Below, piece after piece: positions 9,785 through 20,498 of a stretch of DNA of 64,000 bases; within the stretch, counting starts at the first letter, position 1, and the number at the start of each line of letters is the position of its first letter. Source of the stretch: Anaerolineales bacterium (lineage in GTDB: Bacteria; Chloroflexota; Anaerolineae; Anaerolineales; Villigracilaceae). Both the position numbers and the translations under genes were made by a program. The notes beneath the pieces are model-generated. The model worked only from the letters and a program-made list of their open reading frames with translations. It had not been told where the DNA came from and searched no databases. Location of the stretch: NCBI GenBank assembly GCA_020634895.1, contig JACKAV010000008.1, forward strand, positions 150,606 through 214,605. The letters run 5' to 3'.

Positions 9785-11497
9785 CTACTCGCCGCCTCCG
9801 ATCTCGACTGTGACCTGCGCGCCGCTGATGTGAGTTCCCAGCTCGCGGACAGCGGTTTTCAGAATATCTTCAATATGCGTTCCTGAACCGATCTTTGCGG
9901 ATATCTCGCCGATCACATGTTCTCTTTCTGCTGTCTGGCGGCTTTCCTCAAGCAGACGCGCATTTTCGATCGAAAGTGCCGCACGTTCCATGATGGCGGA
10001 AATAACATCCATTTCATCATCCGTCCAGGCATGGTTTGCCTCCATTTTGACGTTTAGTATGCCCACAACCTGTTCCCGCAATTTGACCGGAAGAGTAAGT
10101 ATGGACGAGCCATCGTCTCCAACCTTGCTGAATATGCTGCCGGAACGGATCGCTTCAACTGCGCCGGGAAGTTCAATCGGCTCGATCAGGAATTTGTTTT
10201 TGAGGTTAAGTCTTTGAATACCTGAGATTTTTTGCGTCCGAAGGAATCGTATCCATCCTTCTCGAAGGTCGCGGCTGTAGACAGCCTGGGTTTCCCTCAG
10301 GATTCTTTCCTGTTCTTCGAACAGCCTTGAGTTCTCAATGGCGATGGAGACCTGATCCGCGAGTGTTGATAGAGTGCGGACATCTTCCTGATTGAAGGCG
10401 TTCGACTCCACACTTTGCACGTCGAGCACGCCCAGAACTTCACTTCCTTTTCTCAGCAAAGGGAGCGCCATCTCGGAGCGGGTGTCAGGGAGGTCGGGGT
10501 TGTTGAAGTAGATTGCATCCGCACCCGTATCCAGAGCGATGCGGGGAAGTCCCGTTCCGGCGACATAACCGACGATACCGGTCTGCCCGATCCGCAGCTT
10601 GTGGTTTCGCGCCAGCATCTTTTTGCCGCCGGCGCTGTTGGCTGCGATCAGCACTGCATATTCAAGGTTGGCATCCACAAGGAAGACACCAGTGTGGTAA
10701 AAGCCGAATTGGTCACTGATCAATTCAGTGATCTGGGGAAGAAGCGTGTCCAGACTTTGAGTCTGGCTGATGGCGCGTGCGATTTTTGCGATCGCTTCGA
10801 ATTGTTTTGCGCGGCGTTCGTTCTGTTTATTCGCCTTTTCCAACTCGGCAGTGCGCGCTTCAATCGTCGCTTCCAACCCGACGGCAAATTTCTGCATTTC
10901 CTCGTTTCTGACAGTCAACTCCTGCTGGGTTCTTTGAAGGTTGCCGAGCAATCTGTCGAAACCTTTGGCGGAAGCTTGCAGAAGGGCGGCGGTGAAGAAC
11001 ACATACACAATAAGTGACGAAAAGAAAGTGACCGGGCTTTGTGGAATGAGCGCGACGGGCAGCGAATTCTGGAATATCAGGATGCCAAGCCCGATGACCG
11101 TATTGATCGCAGACATAATGTACGCGCCACGACCGCCCAGCAGGGTACCGGCGATAACGGTTGTCAGGATCAGGCTGAAATAGCTTGCGCCCAGAGTTCC
11201 GTCTGAAATGACGATGGAAAGTATCAAGATAAAGTCGAAAACGATCAACAAAATGATGCTGGACCATTGCACCATGCCGCGCTTCATTAATTGCAATGCA
11301 ATGATGCCGGCAAGTACAACGACTCCCGTAAGCACTGCGGAAAAATACTGACCCAGGATAAATGGGGCTGAAACCGTATAAATTGACCCGATCAGAATCA
11401 CCGCCCAAATGATGCTGTTCAGCAGGGTTGCAACGCGGTTCTTTTCTTCGTTTTCGAAGATTGGGGGAGCCAGTATTTGACGTAAGGTTCGCAACAT
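9785..11497 (-). CDS. Multi-TM GAF receptor (array member 7)
   Basis: A protein of 570 residues with about six hydrophobic helices (25-185), a coiled coil (about 190-230, LEATIEARTAELEKANK), a full GAF (about 240-395, NNPDLPDTRSEMALPLL), a shortened GAF (about 440-520) and the tail (IGEISAKIGSGTH). It has the same length and plan as the members at 5097 and 13807. No catalytic domain. Spacing to neighbours is 12 and 15 bp. The GAF keeps the FGFYHTGVFLVD strand common to the family; the ligand is unknown. Confidence 0.83.
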   Translation of the reverse strand: MLRTLRQILAPPIFENEEKNRVATLLNSIIWAVILIGSIYTVSAPFILGQYFSAVLTGVVVLAGIIALQLMKRGMVQWSSIILLIVFDFILILSIVISDGTLGASYFSLILTTVIAGTLLGGRGAYIMSAINTVIGLGILIFQNSLPVALIPQSPVTFFSSLIVYVFFTAALLQASAKGFDRLLGNLQRTQQELTVRNEEMQKFAVGLEATIEARTAELEKANKQNERRAKQFEAIAKIARAISQTQSLDTLLPQITELISDQFGFYHTGVFLVDANLEYAVLIAANSAGGKKMLARNHKLRIGQTGIVGYVAGTGLPRIALDTGADAIYFNNPDLPDTRSEMALPLLRKGSEVLGVLDVQSVESNAFNQEDVRTLSTLADQVSIAIENSRLFEEQERILRETQAVYSRDLREGWIRFLRTQKISGIQRLNLKNKFLIEPIELPGAVEAIRSGSIFSKVGDDGSSILTLPVKLREQVVGILNVKMEANHAWTDDEMDVISAIMERAALSIENARLLEESRQTAEREHVIGEISAKIGSGTHIEDILKTAVRELGTHISGAQVTVEIGGGE

Positions 11498-11509
11498 AAG
11501 TCTTTCTGC

Positions 11510-13810
11510 CTACTTCTTTTCGGACGAATTGTCCGCAAATTGAATAACGATCTCAGATCCGCTCAATACCTTCTCCAATTCTTCTGCGGTGGTTTGAAGG
11601 ATGTTCTCGATGCTAACAGCCGAGCCGATTCGGTTGGTGGCTGCAAAGATCGCACTTTCCTTGGTGGCGCGTCTGTTGCTTTCTTCGAAGAGACGCGCGT
11701 TTTCAAGGGTAAGTGCAGCCCTGTTTGCCGCCGCTTGTGCAATTGCGATCTGTTCCTCGCTCCAGGTCTTTTCAGGATCGTCTTTTTCCAATCCGACCAC
11801 GCCGATCACTTCTCCAAGGATCATTAATGGAACGAGCAATGTATTCTTCCTGCCTGAATTGGAATTCAATACGATGGGTGTGCCGCTTTCCAATTGGCTT
11901 GCCATTTCCGGCTCGAGTCCCTGTGGAATTGGGCGGATTTCCAGTCCATCGTATTCAAATGCGGATGCGTTTTTGCCTGCAGACGTTCTCTGCCATGTCT
12001 GGCGGGTCTTGGTCTGGTTCGCTGTCGATAGTTCATTGAGCGTATTTTCAAGCCTCTGCACCAATTGGGCGTTTTCGATTGCCGCCGCAAGCTGGTCTGC
12101 GAGAACCTGCAAAGTTTGGATATCGCTCTCATCGAAAGCATTAAGTGTATTGGCTTGGATATCCAGCGCACCAATGGTGACGTTATAACTTCGCAAGGGA
12201 AGCGCGATCTCTGAACGAGTGTCAGGCAGATAGGGATTCTCAAGGTGAACAGCATCGATGTCCACATCCTGGGCGATGTATGCCTGACCGGAACGCGTCA
12301 CACTTCCAACCACGCCTGTTTCGCCGATCTTGAGCTTGTAATTATTCTGGAACATCTCTTCTGCTGCGACGCTGCTTGCACCGCGCAGAATGGCATATTC
12401 GCCTTTTTCATCTGCAAGGTAAATCCCAACGTGGTAGTACCCCAACCGTTCCCTGATCAGGTTCGCCGAAACGTTGAGGAGCGTGCTTTGGTCACGGATC
12501 ACAGCGAGTTCACGAGTCACTTCTGCGATTGTGCGAAGCTCATTTGCGAGACGTGCAAGGTCTTTGGTTCGGGAAGCAACGTTCTCTTCCAGCGTTCCGA
12601 ACGCTTCCTTCAGGTTTGTGGACATTTGGTTGAAAGCGTTTCCAAGATCTTCCAATTCGTCCTGTGTTCTGATCCTGACCTCTTCGTAGCCTTCCTGCTC
12701 GCTTCTTGAAAGGGTCCTGCTTGATACTCTTTCTGCAAACTCCTTCAGTTTGCGAAGCGGATCTGTAATGGAACGCGTGAAGAGGAACATTAATACACTG
12801 AAAATCAAAACAACAACAATGGTGTAACCGAGAAGAGTGTTCCGTAACTCAGAAGTCGTACTCACCAGTTCGCCTCTGGGGTAGGCTAAAGCCAGCGACC
12901 AGCCCGTATTCAAGCCAACCGGTGTGTAAGCTACGAGCATGGGCACACCGCGTGGATCCGTCGCCTCGATAAATCCGCTTTTTCCGGCGCGCATATCCGC
13001 CACAAGTTCGATCCAACGTTCAGTGTTCTCTGAGAACGCTGCCAACACCATCGAGTCGGACATTACCTTGTAATCACCGCCGTTGTTTCCGATTCCCAAA
13101 ATAACGCCCGCAGAGTCGATCAGGAACGCATAGCCGTTATTTCCGACTTGTATCGAGTTGATGATCTCCTGTGTCTGTAAAAATGCCAGGTCTGCAGTGG
13201 CGACACCTTCGAAGCTTCCATCCCTTGCAAAGAATGGAGCGCTCCAGGTCACCATCCAAATATCGCCGCCTCCATAATTGAAATACGGCGCCGAGATCAC
13301 AGGCTCAAGTTCTACTTTTGGAAGTGTGTACCATTCCCTGCGGAAGTAGTCATAATCTTCCGTGCCAAGATCGGTATAGTGAAGGGTATTGTCAGCCTGC
13401 CTGCTGTAATACGGTGCGAAATAAAAAATACCAGGCTTGAATTTGTAAGGCTCGTAGGCGATGGTTGACCCAAAGACGCGTTCGTTGCGCGTCAGGGATT
13501 TTTGCAGCATCTGGCTTAAATTGCCTTCAGTCAGGTTGCCCGACTCCGCATAGGAAGCCAGTTGCACAGCGAACGCTCTTGCCACCAACAAGTCAGAGCG
13601 GATGATCTCAACTTTGTCGGCTGCCTGATCCTGTAGGTCACCCCGCAGGGTCTCGATAAGCGCCTGTTGGGAAAGTCGAATGCTGAGGTATGTATAAATA
13701 ATAAACGCAACGAGCAGCAAGCCGATCACTGCCAATGGCAGCTTGAAGCTTAAACTAATTCGGCGGGCAGAAGAACCGGAGGGTACAGAAGTGTTCATCG
13801 TGTCGCTCAT
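11510..13810 (-). CDS. Cache-HAMP-GAF membrane receptor (array member 6)
   Basis: A protein of 766 residues: TM about 26-46, dCache-like extracellular region to about 325 (contains YTLPKVELEPVISAPYF), TM about 330-350, HAMP to about 405, coiled coil, GAF about 430-590 (with the variant NPYLPDTRSEIALPLR), shortened GAF about 620-715 and the tail (ATNRIGSAVS). Its start overlaps the stop of the preceding gene by 4 bp (ATGA), indicating translational coupling. It is the closest relative of the 770-residue member at 2753-5065. No output domain. Confidence 0.85.
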   Translation of the reverse strand: MSDTMNTSVPSGSSARRISLSFKLPLAVIGLLLVAFIIYTYLSIRLSQQALIETLRGDLQDQAADKVEIIRSDLLVARAFAVQLASYAESGNLTEGNLSQMLQKSLTRNERVFGSTIAYEPYKFKPGIFYFAPYYSRQADNTLHYTDLGTEDYDYFRREWYTLPKVELEPVISAPYFNYGGGDIWMVTWSAPFFARDGSFEGVATADLAFLQTQEIINSIQVGNNGYAFLIDSAGVILGIGNNGGDYKVMSDSMVLAAFSENTERWIELVADMRAGKSGFIEATDPRGVPMLVAYTPVGLNTGWSLALAYPRGELVSTTSELRNTLLGYTIVVVLIFSVLMFLFTRSITDPLRKLKEFAERVSSRTLSRSEQEGYEEVRIRTQDELEDLGNAFNQMSTNLKEAFGTLEENVASRTKDLARLANELRTIAEVTRELAVIRDQSTLLNVSANLIRERLGYYHVGIYLADEKGEYAILRGASSVAAEEMFQNNYKLKIGETGVVGSVTRSGQAYIAQDVDIDAVHLENPYLPDTRSEIALPLRSYNVTIGALDIQANTLNAFDESDIQTLQVLADQLAAAIENAQLVQRLENTLNELSTANQTKTRQTWQRTSAGKNASAFEYDGLEIRPIPQGLEPEMASQLESGTPIVLNSNSGRKNTLLVPLMILGEVIGVVGLEKDDPEKTWSEEQIAIAQAAANRAALTLENARLFEESNRRATKESAIFAATNRIGSAVSIENILQTTAEELEKVLSGSEIVIQFADNSSEKK

Positions 13811-15525
13811 TCTGTTTCCTTTTCTTCTGAAGTGGATGTGGTTCCGATCTGAATAAAGGATCGGGAAGCGCCAAGAGCGAGACCCAATTCCTGGATCGTC
13901 GTTTGCATGATGCGTTCGAAGTCGGTTGAAGCGCCGATTTGCGTCGTAACGCGCGAGATCGTTTCCTCTTGTTCTGCGCGGCGGGTTGCGTCTTCGAAAA
14001 GGCGCGCATTTTCAAGTGCCAACGCTGCGCGGTCTGAAATGGATTGCACCAGCGCGATTTCATCCTCCGTCCAATTGCGGTTCTTGTCTGAAGCTTCGAT
14101 GTGGATGATTCCGATCACCTGTTCGCGATATTTAACGGGTACTGCCAATTGCGGGATGCCTTCCTTTGAGGAACGCGTCACTGTGACGGTTTCACCGGAC
14201 GTAATGGCTTTCTTGACCTGAGGGCTCGCCTCAAGCGTGACATTTGAAATGATGCTGCCATCGGGGCGGTAGGAGTACCCCGATTGTTTTTCCCACGACG
14301 CGAATGGAGAGGGCGCGCGTCTGCCTCTCTTGGATATTTGCAGGCGCGAACTTTCCTCGGTTCGCTGCAAAATGACCGCTATTTGATTTGCGATGGTCAT
14401 TAACGTGCTGGTGTCCTCTTCGTTGAACGCGGCGGGTTGCGTGCTTTGAACGTCCAACACTCCGATCGTATTGTTCGCGTATTTGACGGGTAGTGAGATT
14501 TCGGAGCGAGTCTCCGGGAGGTAGGGATTGTTGAAGAAAACAGCATCCGCTCCGGTGTCCAGTGCGATGCGGGGACGCCCGCTTTGTGAGACGTATCCAA
14601 CGATACCGGTCCCGCCGACTTTGAGTTGGTGCTGCTTGGCGAGCATTTCCTGTCCGCCTTTGCTGTTCGCTGCCTTGAGGACCGCAAATTCTCGAACCGC
14701 ATCCACTAGAAAGATTCCAACATGATAATAACCAAGCTTCTCGCTGATAAGCTTCGTTGTTCTTTTCAACATATCGTTGGTGGACTCGCGGGGGTTTTCC
14801 AGCAGGTCCTGCGAGATTTCAAAAGCTGCCTGAAGTTTGGCTGTCTTGGTTAATAATTGTTCGTTGAGTTTATGCAGTTCATCGGTACGCGCTTTGACCT
14901 GGTCTTCCAATGTATGGTTGATATGTTCGAGGCGTTCGCGAGCGATCTCCTCTTCCATTTTGCTTTCTTTGGCAGTACGCAGCAGCGCCCGGTGACTGTG
15001 GAAGACCGCGATCATTGCGCCCATAACGCCGATCATAAGGGCGGAGTTAAGCAGAATGTATTTCAGATCTGTTCCATACGGATTTGGAATATATTCATTG
15101 ATCTCGAGAATTCCGATGCTAATGAACGAAACAAGAATGAGGACTAGAAATATGATAATAGAAGGGTTGTTATTACTCGGGCTGTAAATATTGACAAGCA
15201 GGAAAATACCGAGAATGCTCATCCAAATGAAGTCGTGCAGTCCGTAGCCTTCGAAGACCGATATGGCAACTGCGCTCATCATTGCAAAGGCGGGGAAGAC
15301 CATAGCGTAATTTTTTTTCCCGCGAACCGTTTGAATGAAGGAAAATAGGGACGACAAACTGGAAGCACCCGCGAAGAATCGTACAGCCGGGTGTTTGTAT
15401 GCGAGTGCCCAGAACGTCGTCACAACGAAACCGAGCGCAAGCGTAATGATGATTTCTGTCCGCTTGCCCATTTCATCGCCGGGGCGGTCATTGAACAAAT
15501 ATTCGCGTAAATTAAAGTTACTCAT
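13807..15525 (-). CDS. Multi-TM GAF receptor (array member 5)
   Basis: A protein of 572 residues. About six hydrophobic helices (18-185), coiled coil (about 190-240, LEDQVKARTDELHKLNEQL), GAF about 245-395 (NNPYLPETRSEISLPVK), shortened GAF about 430-530 and tail (ISRVTTQIGASTD). It is coupled to the next receptor gene by an ATGA overlap and starts 16 bp after the previous stop. No kinase or other output. Confidence 0.83.
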   Translation of the reverse strand: MSNFNLREYLFNDRPGDEMGKRTEIIITLALGFVVTTFWALAYKHPAVRFFAGASSLSSLFSFIQTVRGKKNYAMVFPAFAMMSAVAISVFEGYGLHDFIWMSILGIFLLVNIYSPSNNNPSIIIFLVLILVSFISIGILEINEYIPNPYGTDLKYILLNSALMIGVMGAMIAVFHSHRALLRTAKESKMEEEIARERLEHINHTLEDQVKARTDELHKLNEQLLTKTAKLQAAFEISQDLLENPRESTNDMLKRTTKLISEKLGYYHVGIFLVDAVREFAVLKAANSKGGQEMLAKQHQLKVGGTGIVGYVSQSGRPRIALDTGADAVFFNNPYLPETRSEISLPVKYANNTIGVLDVQSTQPAAFNEEDTSTLMTIANQIAVILQRTEESSRLQISKRGRRAPSPFASWEKQSGYSYRPDGSIISNVTLEASPQVKKAITSGETVTVTRSSKEGIPQLAVPVKYREQVIGIIHIEASDKNRNWTEDEIALVQSISDRAALALENARLFEDATRRAEQEETISRVTTQIGASTDFERIMQTTIQELGLALGASRSFIQIGTTSTSEEKETE

Positions 15526-15541
15526 AATGCGTTGTCCATCT

Positions 15542-17251
15542 TTATTCGTTCATCGCGGTTTTTGCGCTTTTGGCTGGGCGTTCCGGATTCTTTTCTCCAT
15601 TTGCGCTTTCGATCAGGTGGAATGTGACTGAGGCGTTGCCAAAGGATTGCCCAAGTTCCTGGACGGTCTCTCGAATGATGGCATCTCTCGTGGCAGATGC
15701 GTTGATGCGGGCGGAAATATCTGACACAAGCGATTCGCGCGAGGCACGCTGCTGTGATTCGCGATAGAGGCGGGCGCTTTCCAATGCTCCGCTCAATTGG
15801 TCAGACAGGGCAATTGCGAGGTTGGCTTCGTCCTGGGTCCATGCTTGAGCAATATTGGGTTTTTTCAAACGAATGGCACCGACAACCTGTCCGCGGATCT
15901 TGACAGGCACACTAATGGTCTGTCCATCTTCGCCATGAATAAGATCGCCAGTGTCGATCGCTTTTGATATTTCCGGGTCAACCGCGTCGCTTTTGATCTC
16001 AATTGTTCCGGGTGGCGTTGCGAGGAACCCGATCTTTGTCTGGCTGCGCAGCATTTTATTCCACGCTTCACGGCTCATTTGACCGTAGGTAGCACGGGAG
16101 GTGTCGAGCGCTTTTTCCGTTTCACTGAATAGATTCGCGTTTTGGATCGCCACTGCCAGTTGCTCGGCAAGAATTTGCAGGGTGGCAATATCATCTTCGA
16201 CAAATGCCTGAGCTTCCATGCTCTGTACATCCAGCACGCCGAGGATCTGTCCGCTGGCAACCAGAGGCAGCGCCATTTCGGAACGCGTCTTGGGAAGATC
16301 AGGGTTGTTGAAATAAACAGCATCAGCCCCAACGTCCAGGGCGATGCGGGCTTGTAGATTTCCGGCAACAAATCCTACGATGCCTGTCTCGCCAACTTTG
16401 AGAAAATGTCCTCTTTCCAACATGGCTCTGCCGCCTTCGCTGTTGGTTGCTGTTAGCACAGCGTATTCCTTACGCTCGTCCAGGAGGAAAATGCCGACGT
16501 GGTAATAACCAAAATTTTCATGAATTAGGCGTGTTGCCTGTTGAAGCAGTTCCGAAAGATTTCTATATGATGTAATGGATTTGCCGACATCTGCCACAGC
16601 TTGTAGTTGTGATGTGCGTTTGTCCAGTACCTGTGTCCGCTCTTGAATTCTTTGTTCCAGATTGGTGCGTTCCGCTGAAAGGGCGCCGAAGAAGGCCCGG
16701 GCACGCTTTTCAGAACTTTCATATTCCGATTGAGAAAGCCGGATTCCATTTATTACAAGGATGGAAAGCATTAACATGCTGGTTATGTTGGATGCCCAAC
16801 CTGGCAGCGCTCCGGGGTCCGCCGATTTTGAGGCGATCTCGAACCTGCCTGTCAGGATCAACCAGCCAAGGAAGAGATATGTCAGGATACCGATTACAAA
16901 CATCACCCAGCCGGCTCTCCATGAAAACAGCAAAGAAGCCAGAGTGATGGCTCCGAGCATAAAGAGCCTTGCGTCGCCGCGAATACCCGTGTCTGTGATG
17001 CCTGCTATTGCAACAAAGTACAGCAGGGCAACCAATACCCCCGCCTTGATATTTTCATTCAACGGGAGGAATGTTATTGAAAGGACGATCAGATAGAGAA
17101 AAATGTAGATCGTCTGATAAATTGGATCATTTGTGGCAAGCGAAGGGATTAACGCGATCAACCCAAGAATGCACGCTCCAATAAGCGTGTTACGCAGGAA
17201 GGATGTGCGCCACTTTTTATATGTAAACTCGAAATTGCCTTGTTGATCCAT
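15542..17251 (-). CDS. Multi-TM GAF receptor (array member 4)
   Basis: A protein of 569 residues. The cytoplasmic N-terminus carries YKKWRTSFLRNTL before the first TM, a signature shared with array members 2 and 3 (WRERF). About six hydrophobic helices (25-185) are followed by a coiled coil, GAF (about 235-390, NNPDLPKTRSEMALPL), shortened GAF and the tail (VSDISARINASAT). There is no catalytic domain. It lies 36 bp downstream of member 3. Confidence 0.83.
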   Translation of the reverse strand: MDQQGNFEFTYKKWRTSFLRNTLIGACILGLIALIPSLATNDPIYQTIYIFLYLIVLSITFLPLNENIKAGVLVALLYFVAIAGITDTGIRGDARLFMLGAITLASLLFSWRAGWVMFVIGILTYLFLGWLILTGRFEIASKSADPGALPGWASNITSMLMLSILVINGIRLSQSEYESSEKRARAFFGALSAERTNLEQRIQERTQVLDKRTSQLQAVADVGKSITSYRNLSELLQQATRLIHENFGYYHVGIFLLDERKEYAVLTATNSEGGRAMLERGHFLKVGETGIVGFVAGNLQARIALDVGADAVYFNNPDLPKTRSEMALPLVASGQILGVLDVQSMEAQAFVEDDIATLQILAEQLAVAIQNANLFSETEKALDTSRATYGQMSREAWNKMLRSQTKIGFLATPPGTIEIKSDAVDPEISKAIDTGDLIHGEDGQTISVPVKIRGQVVGAIRLKKPNIAQAWTQDEANLAIALSDQLSGALESARLYRESQQRASRESLVSDISARINASATRDAIIRETVQELGQSFGNASVTFHLIESANGEKNPERPAKSAKTAMNE

Positions 17252-17287
17252 TAATTAGTACCTGTTGTTCCAGTCGAATACTATTTG

Positions 17288-18925
17288 TCAGCTTTGTGCG
17301 CTGCTGTCTGTTTGCGTGGGTCCTATCATGATCTCGGCTTCTTTCAGATCGAAAACCCTTCTAAGTTCTGTAGCGGCTGCCCGAACGACTTCTTCAACGT
17401 CCAATGTTTCGCGAACGTAAGTGGAAAAATTGGCGATCATTTGATTGCGGAGCGCGTTCTTCTGCGCTTCATCCACGAGACGGCTGTTCTCAAGGGCGAG
17501 TGCCACTTGATTGGATATTTTTTCGATCACATCGCGCTCGCGATCTGACCATTCATTTGAGGTGAATCCTTTTCGTTTCCTTAGATTGATTTTGCCGATT
17601 GCTTGTCCGTGCAAAATAATTGGAATTGACAACCCGTCTGCCATGTCGTGCTTTTCCTGTGAGAAGACGGGGCGTACGCCCGCCGGTGTGTATAAGTATG
17701 CGCTTTTGTGCCGGCTGACGAATTTAGACCAGGTCCTTTGAGTCTGAAGGGAGGTGTTTGCCTGAAGTTGTGAGATCAGGTTTCTTGTTTCTTCAATGAG
17801 GCGGACGTTGTCAAATGAGATTGCGGTAAGATCCACCAAAATTTGCAGCACTTCCGCATCTTGTGAGCTGAACGCCCGCGGTTGATCTGAGTGTATGTCG
17901 ATGAGCCCAATGGTGGAACTGCGCACGGAGAGCGGCATGATCATGCGCGAACGAGTGAGGGGGAATGTAACATCACGCGCGTACGTCGTTTTATCCAGAT
18001 CAGATGTAAGAATAGGCTGATTGGTTTCAACCACCATTGACAGTGGATTTCTTCTGTCCGGTTCGACGCGGAAGGTTTGCCCTAATAGCGACTTGCCTGT
18101 CTCTGAGGAAGATGCCTGTAAATAGGCATTCCTGCGCAGGTCGTCGAGAATGTACACGCCAACATGATAATAACCAAATCGTTCCGAGATGAGATTCGCA
18201 GCCTTTTCCAACAATTGCGAGATCTCCTGCGTTTCGGCGATTGCGCGGGCTGTGAGCGCAGACGCACGCAGTTGTGACATGCGCGTTTCGAGCTCCGCTG
18301 TCCGTTCCTGGACCTTTTCCTCGAGGCTTTGCCTTTCAACTGTGAGCGAATTAAAGACACCCTGCATTTGGTCTACAACCCTGCCGAACGCGCTTTTCAA
18401 CATGTTCGCAGCCGTTGTAAGGATGACAGCCGTAATTGAAAAATCGGCTAAATAAACTCCCCAGTCTGCGACAGTTGTTTTGGGCGCTTTGGGGGCGATG
18501 AGATGGAATTTATCTTGCAAGGTGAGAAAGCCAAGTGTTCCCACAAATAGAATAAATGCCACAAGGACAAAGATGTCGGTTCTATTGTCCAGTAGAAGGG
18601 AAGCGAGAACTATGGTCGATAACAGGAATATGGAACCATCTGCCCAGGGACCCCAAGCGACAACCGCGTTTACACCAATAAGCCCAACCATCAAGAGCAG
18701 CAAATAGGCACGCAAGATATAAGGTGTTGGCAGGAGTGTAATGGAAATCAAAATAAGATACAAAACCGAGTATAGGATCTTGTCTCGTAGTGTGGACGTT
18801 GGGAAAGAAACACCCATCATGATCACACCAAGCACGGAGGCGATGCGGAGAACGGTGCGGATAAATCGTTCGCGCCACTCTTTCAGGTCGAATCTTGGAA
18901 CGGCGGGGTTACTGTTTGTTGTCAT
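17288..18925 (-). CDS. Multi-TM GAF receptor (array member 3)
   Basis: A protein of 545 residues. LKEWRERFIRTVLR precedes about six hydrophobic helices (22-180). A coiled coil (LEEKVQERTAELE), a GAF (about 225-375) and a shortened GAF (about 410-495) follow, then the tail. The GAF is divergent: the usual NNPDLPxTRSE segment is replaced by a stretch with TFPLTRSRMIMPLS, so ligand preference may differ. It overlaps the preceding gene by 17 bp. No output domain. Confidence 0.82.
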   Translation of the reverse strand: MTTNSNPAVPRFDLKEWRERFIRTVLRIASVLGVIMMGVSFPTSTLRDKILYSVLYLILISITLLPTPYILRAYLLLLMVGLIGVNAVVAWGPWADGSIFLLSTIVLASLLLDNRTDIFVLVAFILFVGTLGFLTLQDKFHLIAPKAPKTTVADWGVYLADFSITAVILTTAANMLKSAFGRVVDQMQGVFNSLTVERQSLEEKVQERTAELETRMSQLRASALTARAIAETQEISQLLEKAANLISERFGYYHVGVYILDDLRRNAYLQASSSETGKSLLGQTFRVEPDRRNPLSMVVETNQPILTSDLDKTTYARDVTFPLTRSRMIMPLSVRSSTIGLIDIHSDQPRAFSSQDAEVLQILVDLTAISFDNVRLIEETRNLISQLQANTSLQTQRTWSKFVSRHKSAYLYTPAGVRPVFSQEKHDMADGLSIPIILHGQAIGKINLRKRKGFTSNEWSDRERDVIEKISNQVALALENSRLVDEAQKNALRNQMIANFSTYVRETLDVEEVVRAAATELRRVFDLKEAEIMIGPTQTDSSAQS

Positions 18926-20498
18926 TCAGCCCTTCCATCGAAACTTCGATCTGCACTTCAGCAGCCTCAAGACTTCTTCCCAGTTCACGGACAGTGGTTT
19001 GCAGAATACCGTCCATATTGGGCGAAGACCAAATCTTTGCAATTATCTCGTTCGTTAGCCTTTCCTGCGAGGCTGTTAATTGACTGTTTTCAACCAGGCG
19101 GGCATTTTCAAGGGCAAGGGTTGCCTGCGCTGCAATTGCTTCTATCAGATTTTTTTGCTCACTCGACCACTCGGTTTCACCGGCAGCCAGAATCTGCCCG
19201 ATGGTCTGGTTTCTAAGCGACAGCGGAATCTCGAGCGGGTTGCTGTCCTCAAATTCCATGTCGCCCAATGCATAATTCAGGGATTTCTCCAGGGATAGTG
19301 AATTCCATGAAGATTCCAGGTATTGCCTTTGCGTTGCCTGCATTTCCATAATGCTTTGTTGCGCTTCCTGAAACAGGCGCGAGTTTTCGATGGAAATGGA
19401 AATGCCGTTTGCCATATTTTGATAGGCGTCCAGATCCTGGGGTAAAAACTCATTGTCTCTCGAAGAATGCATTTCGAGGGCGCCGAGTACAGTATCGCCA
19501 ACGACCAACGGAACGACCACTAATGAACGGGTATAAGGAAACATGGGGTTATCGATCTTGATCTGATTGGTATCCCGCATGATCTGCCCGGTTTTGGTTC
19601 GAATTGCCTGTGCAACCTGACTTTTTCCGTTGATGTTGAAGCGGACTTTCTTTTCCATCATCAACCTGCCCGCTTCGCCCGCCGCCTCTTTTAACTCAGC
19701 CCATTGCCCTGTGGGATCAAGCAGGTAGATAGCTGTGTAATAGAAGCCAAACTCGTTTTGCACAAATCTGGTTGACATGGGGAGGATTTCGTCAATATTA
19801 AGAATGGCAGATACAGCCCGCTCGACTTCATTGATCCGCCGGAGTTGCAGCGTACGTTCCTCTACTCTAGTCTCAAGGTTGTTACGTTCCTCGCGAAGTT
19901 CTGTAAGCGTCGACGAGATTTGCGATTGTGCCGCAGAAAATTCACTTTCAAGTTGGCGAAAACCAATGATGATGACAACACCGAACATGATCAGCGCCGC
20001 GCCGGCACTGAACCAGTCTGCGATCTTTGCTGGTGTGGCGCTTGAATTTAATACCACGATGTAGTTGTTGTTTATTAGCCAGCCGATCACGATAAATGTG
20101 ACAATGCTGCTGGCGACAGAGATTATCCCTGCCCGAGGCGAGTGCAGCATTGTCGCAAAAATGACCAATGCCAGGAAATAGAATAGACCGTCGCCAAGAA
20201 TATTAAGGCTCACCAACTCGCCTATCCCGAGTACATAAATACTCAGGAGAAAGACGGCAATTCGAACCCCATACGAAAACCTGAATATTGTGGTGAATGC
20301 CACCAGCAAATATGTTGTGATAAAAATGGCATCGATGATGAGGCTTTCAGATGCGCTGATGGCGGGGAAGAGCGCAATCGCACCAAACACCAATACCCCG
20401 ATCAGAAGGGGCAAAATAAACCGTTCGCGCCAGGTTTTATAAACCCACTCGGTTGTCTGTGGAGTGTCTAATGTTTTGGGGGCAATGGGTTCTGTCAT
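18909..20498 (-). CDS. Multi-TM GAF receptor (array member 2)
   Basis: A protein of 529 residues, the shortest receptor of the set. YKTWRERFILPLL precedes about six hydrophobic helices (28-185). A coiled coil, a divergent GAF (about 225-375, NPMFPYTRSLVVVPLV), a shortened GAF and the tail (NEIIAKIWSSPN) follow. Its ATG overlaps the stop of the 1294-residue receptor (TAATG), so the two are translationally coupled. Like its neighbours it has no output domain. Confidence 0.82.
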   Translation of the reverse strand: MTEPIAPKTLDTPQTTEWVYKTWRERFILPLLIGVLVFGAIALFPAISASESLIIDAIFITTYLLVAFTTIFRFSYGVRIAVFLLSIYVLGIGELVSLNILGDGLFYFLALVIFATMLHSPRAGIISVASSIVTFIVIGWLINNNYIVVLNSSATPAKIADWFSAGAALIMFGVVIIIGFRQLESEFSAAQSQISSTLTELREERNNLETRVEERTLQLRRINEVERAVSAILNIDEILPMSTRFVQNEFGFYYTAIYLLDPTGQWAELKEAAGEAGRLMMEKKVRFNINGKSQVAQAIRTKTGQIMRDTNQIKIDNPMFPYTRSLVVVPLVVGDTVLGALEMHSSRDNEFLPQDLDAYQNMANGISISIENSRLFQEAQQSIMEMQATQRQYLESSWNSLSLEKSLNYALGDMEFEDSNPLEIPLSLRNQTIGQILAAGETEWSSEQKNLIEAIAAQATLALENARLVENSQLTASQERLTNEIIAKIWSSPNMDGILQTTVRELGRSLEAAEVQIEVSMEGLNDNKQ